A stretch of DNA of 6,499 nt, taken from Deltaproteobacteria bacterium (GTDB lineage Bacteria > Desulfobacterota > Syntrophia > Syntrophales > UBA5619). A model generated the notes under the pieces. That model did no database searches. It was not told the DNA's origin and saw nothing but the letters and a program-made list of their open reading frames with translations. The stretch lies in NCBI GenBank assembly GCA_026388345.1, contig JAPLJY010000327.1, positions 1 through 6,499 of the forward strand. The letters are read 5' to 3'. Position 1 is the stretch's first letter, and every line of letters starts with the position of its first letter. Positions 4,800 to 6,499 of this stretch are shown here, one piece after another. A program made the translations under genes and the position numbers.

Positions 4800-6499
4800 A
4801 TGATAGATCCGCTCAAGAACAAAGAGGTTACGGAACTCGAAGAAAAGCTCCAGATTCGCCAGGCCCTTCTTGACATCACCAACCGGATCCACGCCGCACA
4901 GAACATCAAGCAGATCCTCGTCGATCTAAAGGACGGGATTCTGAACCTCTTCAACGCCCATTCGATCACCATCTATGTGGTGGACCGTCCGCGCAACGAA
5001 ATCTATTCCATGTTCTTAAGCGGCACCCAGGTCAGGGAGATCCGTGTCCCCATCAACAACAAGAGCATCGCCGGCTATGTGGCCGACAACGGAAAGGTCA
5101 TCAGCATCGCCGACGCCTATGACGTGGAGGAACAGAAGAAAATCGACAAGGAACTGACCTTTGACCTGAGCTGGGACAAAAAGACCGGTTTCCGGACGAA
5201 ACAGATCCTGGCGGCCCCGATCTTTCACAGCAAGACCCTCATGGGTGTCGTTCAGATCCTCAACAAGAAAACGGGTTCCGGTAAATTCTCCGACGACGAA
5301 AAGGGTTTTCTGCAGGAGATCTCGGATGTGCTGGGAGTCGCCTTCTACAATCAGGAGCGGTACGCCAGGCGGCGGAAGACCCGTTTCGACTATCTGATCA
5401 GCCGCGATCTTCTCAAGGAGGAAGAGCTGGACAGCGCATGGGAAGAGTCGCGTGAGGCGAAGGAGACCATCGAAATATTTCTAATGAGAAAATACAAGAT
5501 CTCGCGCGACGATATCGGCCGCTCCTTCGAAGAGTTCTTCCGCTGCAAGTTCGTCCCCTTCACGGACCGGATTCCCATCCCGGGCGATCTGCTCATCAAC
5601 CTCAAGAAGGAATATCTCCACCGTGAACTCTGGGTGCCGCTGGAAAAGAAGGACGGCGTCATCCGCATCATCGTGGATGATCCAAACAACATCCTGAAGC
5701 GGGACATGATCGAAAACCTCTTGAAGACAAAAGCGGTCCGCTACGACGTTTCCCTTCCGGAGGACATCATCAAGTTCATCAACTACTTCTTCCAGTCTCC
5801 CGAAGACGATTCCTCCATCACCGAAATCCTGGGAAAACTCGATGCGGAAGATCAGGAGCAGGGGGATGAGGAGGATCTGGATGCCGTCACCGAATCCGAC
5901 AGCGTGATCATGCAGCTCGTCAACAAGATCATCCTCGAAGCGCAGGCCAAACGCGCCTCGGACATCCACATCGAACCCAACGTGGCGAAAAAGAACGTCG
6001 AAGTCCGCTACCGCGTCGACGGCGACTGCGCGATCTATCAGACGCTCCCCTATAGCTACCGCGCGGCGGTCATCTCGCGCATCAAGATCATGTCGAACCT
6101 CGATATCACGGTCCGGCGTCTTCCCCAGGACGGCAAGATCAAGTTCCGGAAGCCAGGCGGCGAGGAGATCGAGCTCCGCGTGGCCACCATCCCGACCCAG
6201 GGAGGGGTCGAGGATGTCGTGATGCGGATACTGGCCACGGCCGGGGATACCTTGCCCCTCACCTCAATGGGGATGTCAACCCGCAATTTCCGGGAACTTC
6301 GGGCCATCCTGGACAAGCCCTACGGGATGATCCTCGTCGTCGGCCCCACCGGCTCCGGCAAGACGACTACCCTGCACGCCGCCCTCCACGAAATCAACAC
6401 CCCCGACCGGAAGATCTGGACGGCCGAGGACCCCGTGGAGATCACCCAGTACGGACTCCGCCAGGTCCAGGTGCAGTCGAAGATCGGATTCGACTTCGC
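4800..6499 (+). CDS. GAF domain-containing PilB/GspE-type ATPase (3'-truncated)
   Basis: Cytoplasmic hexameric motor ATPase of the type II secretion/type IV pilus assembly family. No stop occurs before the window end; 566 codons are visible and about 200 more are expected. Domain order: an N-terminal helix (residues 1-30); a GAF domain (about 20-190) with SIAGYVADNGKVISIADAY, KQILAAPI and LMGVVQILNK; an MshEN-like N-terminal domain (about 195-331); an acidic linker (335-368); and the T2SE core. The core shows ASDIHIEP (386-393), RYRVDG (403-408), RRLPQDGKI (439-447), RVATIPTQGG (460-469), Walker A GPTGSGKT (515-522, K521) and Asp box EDPVE (543-547). Walker B, the His box and any zinc CxxC motif would lie beyond the edge. 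No membrane segment or signal peptide is visible. The GAF domain is not part of standard PilB or GspE and suggests ligand-controlled activity. Neighbouring genes do not reveal whether it serves pili or secretion, so no symbol is given. The family call is firm; the exact system is unknown. Confidence 0.92.
   Translation, partial: MIDPLKNKEVTELEEKLQIRQALLDITNRIHAAQNIKQILVDLKDGILNLFNAHSITIYVVDRPRNEIYSMFLSGTQVREIRVPINNKSIAGYVADNGKVISIADAYDVEEQKKIDKELTFDLSWDKKTGFRTKQILAAPIFHSKTLMGVVQILNKKTGSGKFSDDEKGFLQEISDVLGVAFYNQERYARRRKTRFDYLISRDLLKEEELDSAWEESREAKETIEIFLMRKYKISRDDIGRSFEEFFRCKFVPFTDRIPIPGDLLINLKKEYLHRELWVPLEKKDGVIRIIVDDPNNILKRDMIENLLKTKAVRYDVSLPEDIIKFINYFFQSPEDDSSITEILGKLDAEDQEQGDEEDLDAVTESDSVIMQLVNKIILEAQAKRASDIHIEPNVAKKNVEVRYRVDGDCAIYQTLPYSYRAAVISRIKIMSNLDITVRRLPQDGKIKFRKPGGEEIELRVATIPTQGGVEDVVMRILATAGDTLPLTSMGMSTRNFRELRAILDKPYGMILVVGPTGSGKTTTLHAALHEINTPDRKIWTAEDPVEITQYGLRQVQVQSKIGFDF

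Noticed and set aside
5481..5969. 162-codon minus-strand open frame across the ATPase gene
   Set aside because: Falls inside a continuous + strand frame with MshEN-like and T2SE motifs; shadow of codon bias.

Overview
The window carries five protein-coding genes, all on the + strand and closely packed. Two are cut by the window edges: a dihydroorotase at the left and a type II secretion/type IV pilus-type ATPase at the right. Base composition is GC-rich, with G/C-ending codons throughout, and it drops sharply in the two short intergenic gaps. The two-subunit bacterial glycyl-tRNA synthetase (glyQ-glyS), recO next to glyQ, and a GAF-fused PilB/GspE-like ATPase together suggest a Gram-negative bacterium. 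My best guess is a member of the former Deltaproteobacteria (Desulfobacterota, for example a Syntrophus-like lineage). That placement is inference from gene content and style, not from a marker search.

Layout: bases 1-842 are the C-terminal two thirds of class I dihydroorotase (pyrC, pyrimidine synthesis). One base later, recO (844-1620, recombinational repair) begins, so the two are very probably co-transcribed and translationally coupled. A 108-base AT-richer gap (1621-1728) holds a perfect -35 hexamer, a perfect 12-base palindrome and a strong Shine-Dalgarno, and is the likely promoter region for glyQS. glyQ (1729-2601, GTG start) and glyS (2612-4684) are separated by 10 bases; the glyS ribosome site overlaps the glyQ stop codon. 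A second gap of 115 bases (4685-4799) holds a weak hairpin and a good -10 hexamer. After it, a large open frame (4800 to beyond the window end) encodes an ATPase with an N-terminal GAF domain, an MshEN-like domain with eroded signature motifs, an acidic linker, and the T2SE ATPase core up to just past the Asp box.

Functionally, the first four genes are housekeeping: nucleotide synthesis, DNA repair and tRNA charging. The last gene is the least ordinary one. It looks like a secretion or pilus motor whose N-terminus has gained a small-molecule or protein sensor domain, and its cargo system lies outside the window. I found no mobile element, CRISPR array, tRNA, rRNA or riboswitch, and no gene-free stretch longer than 115 bases. 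I see no convincing evidence of an entirely new system; the GAF-fused ATPase and the two intergenic regions are the places worth a second look.
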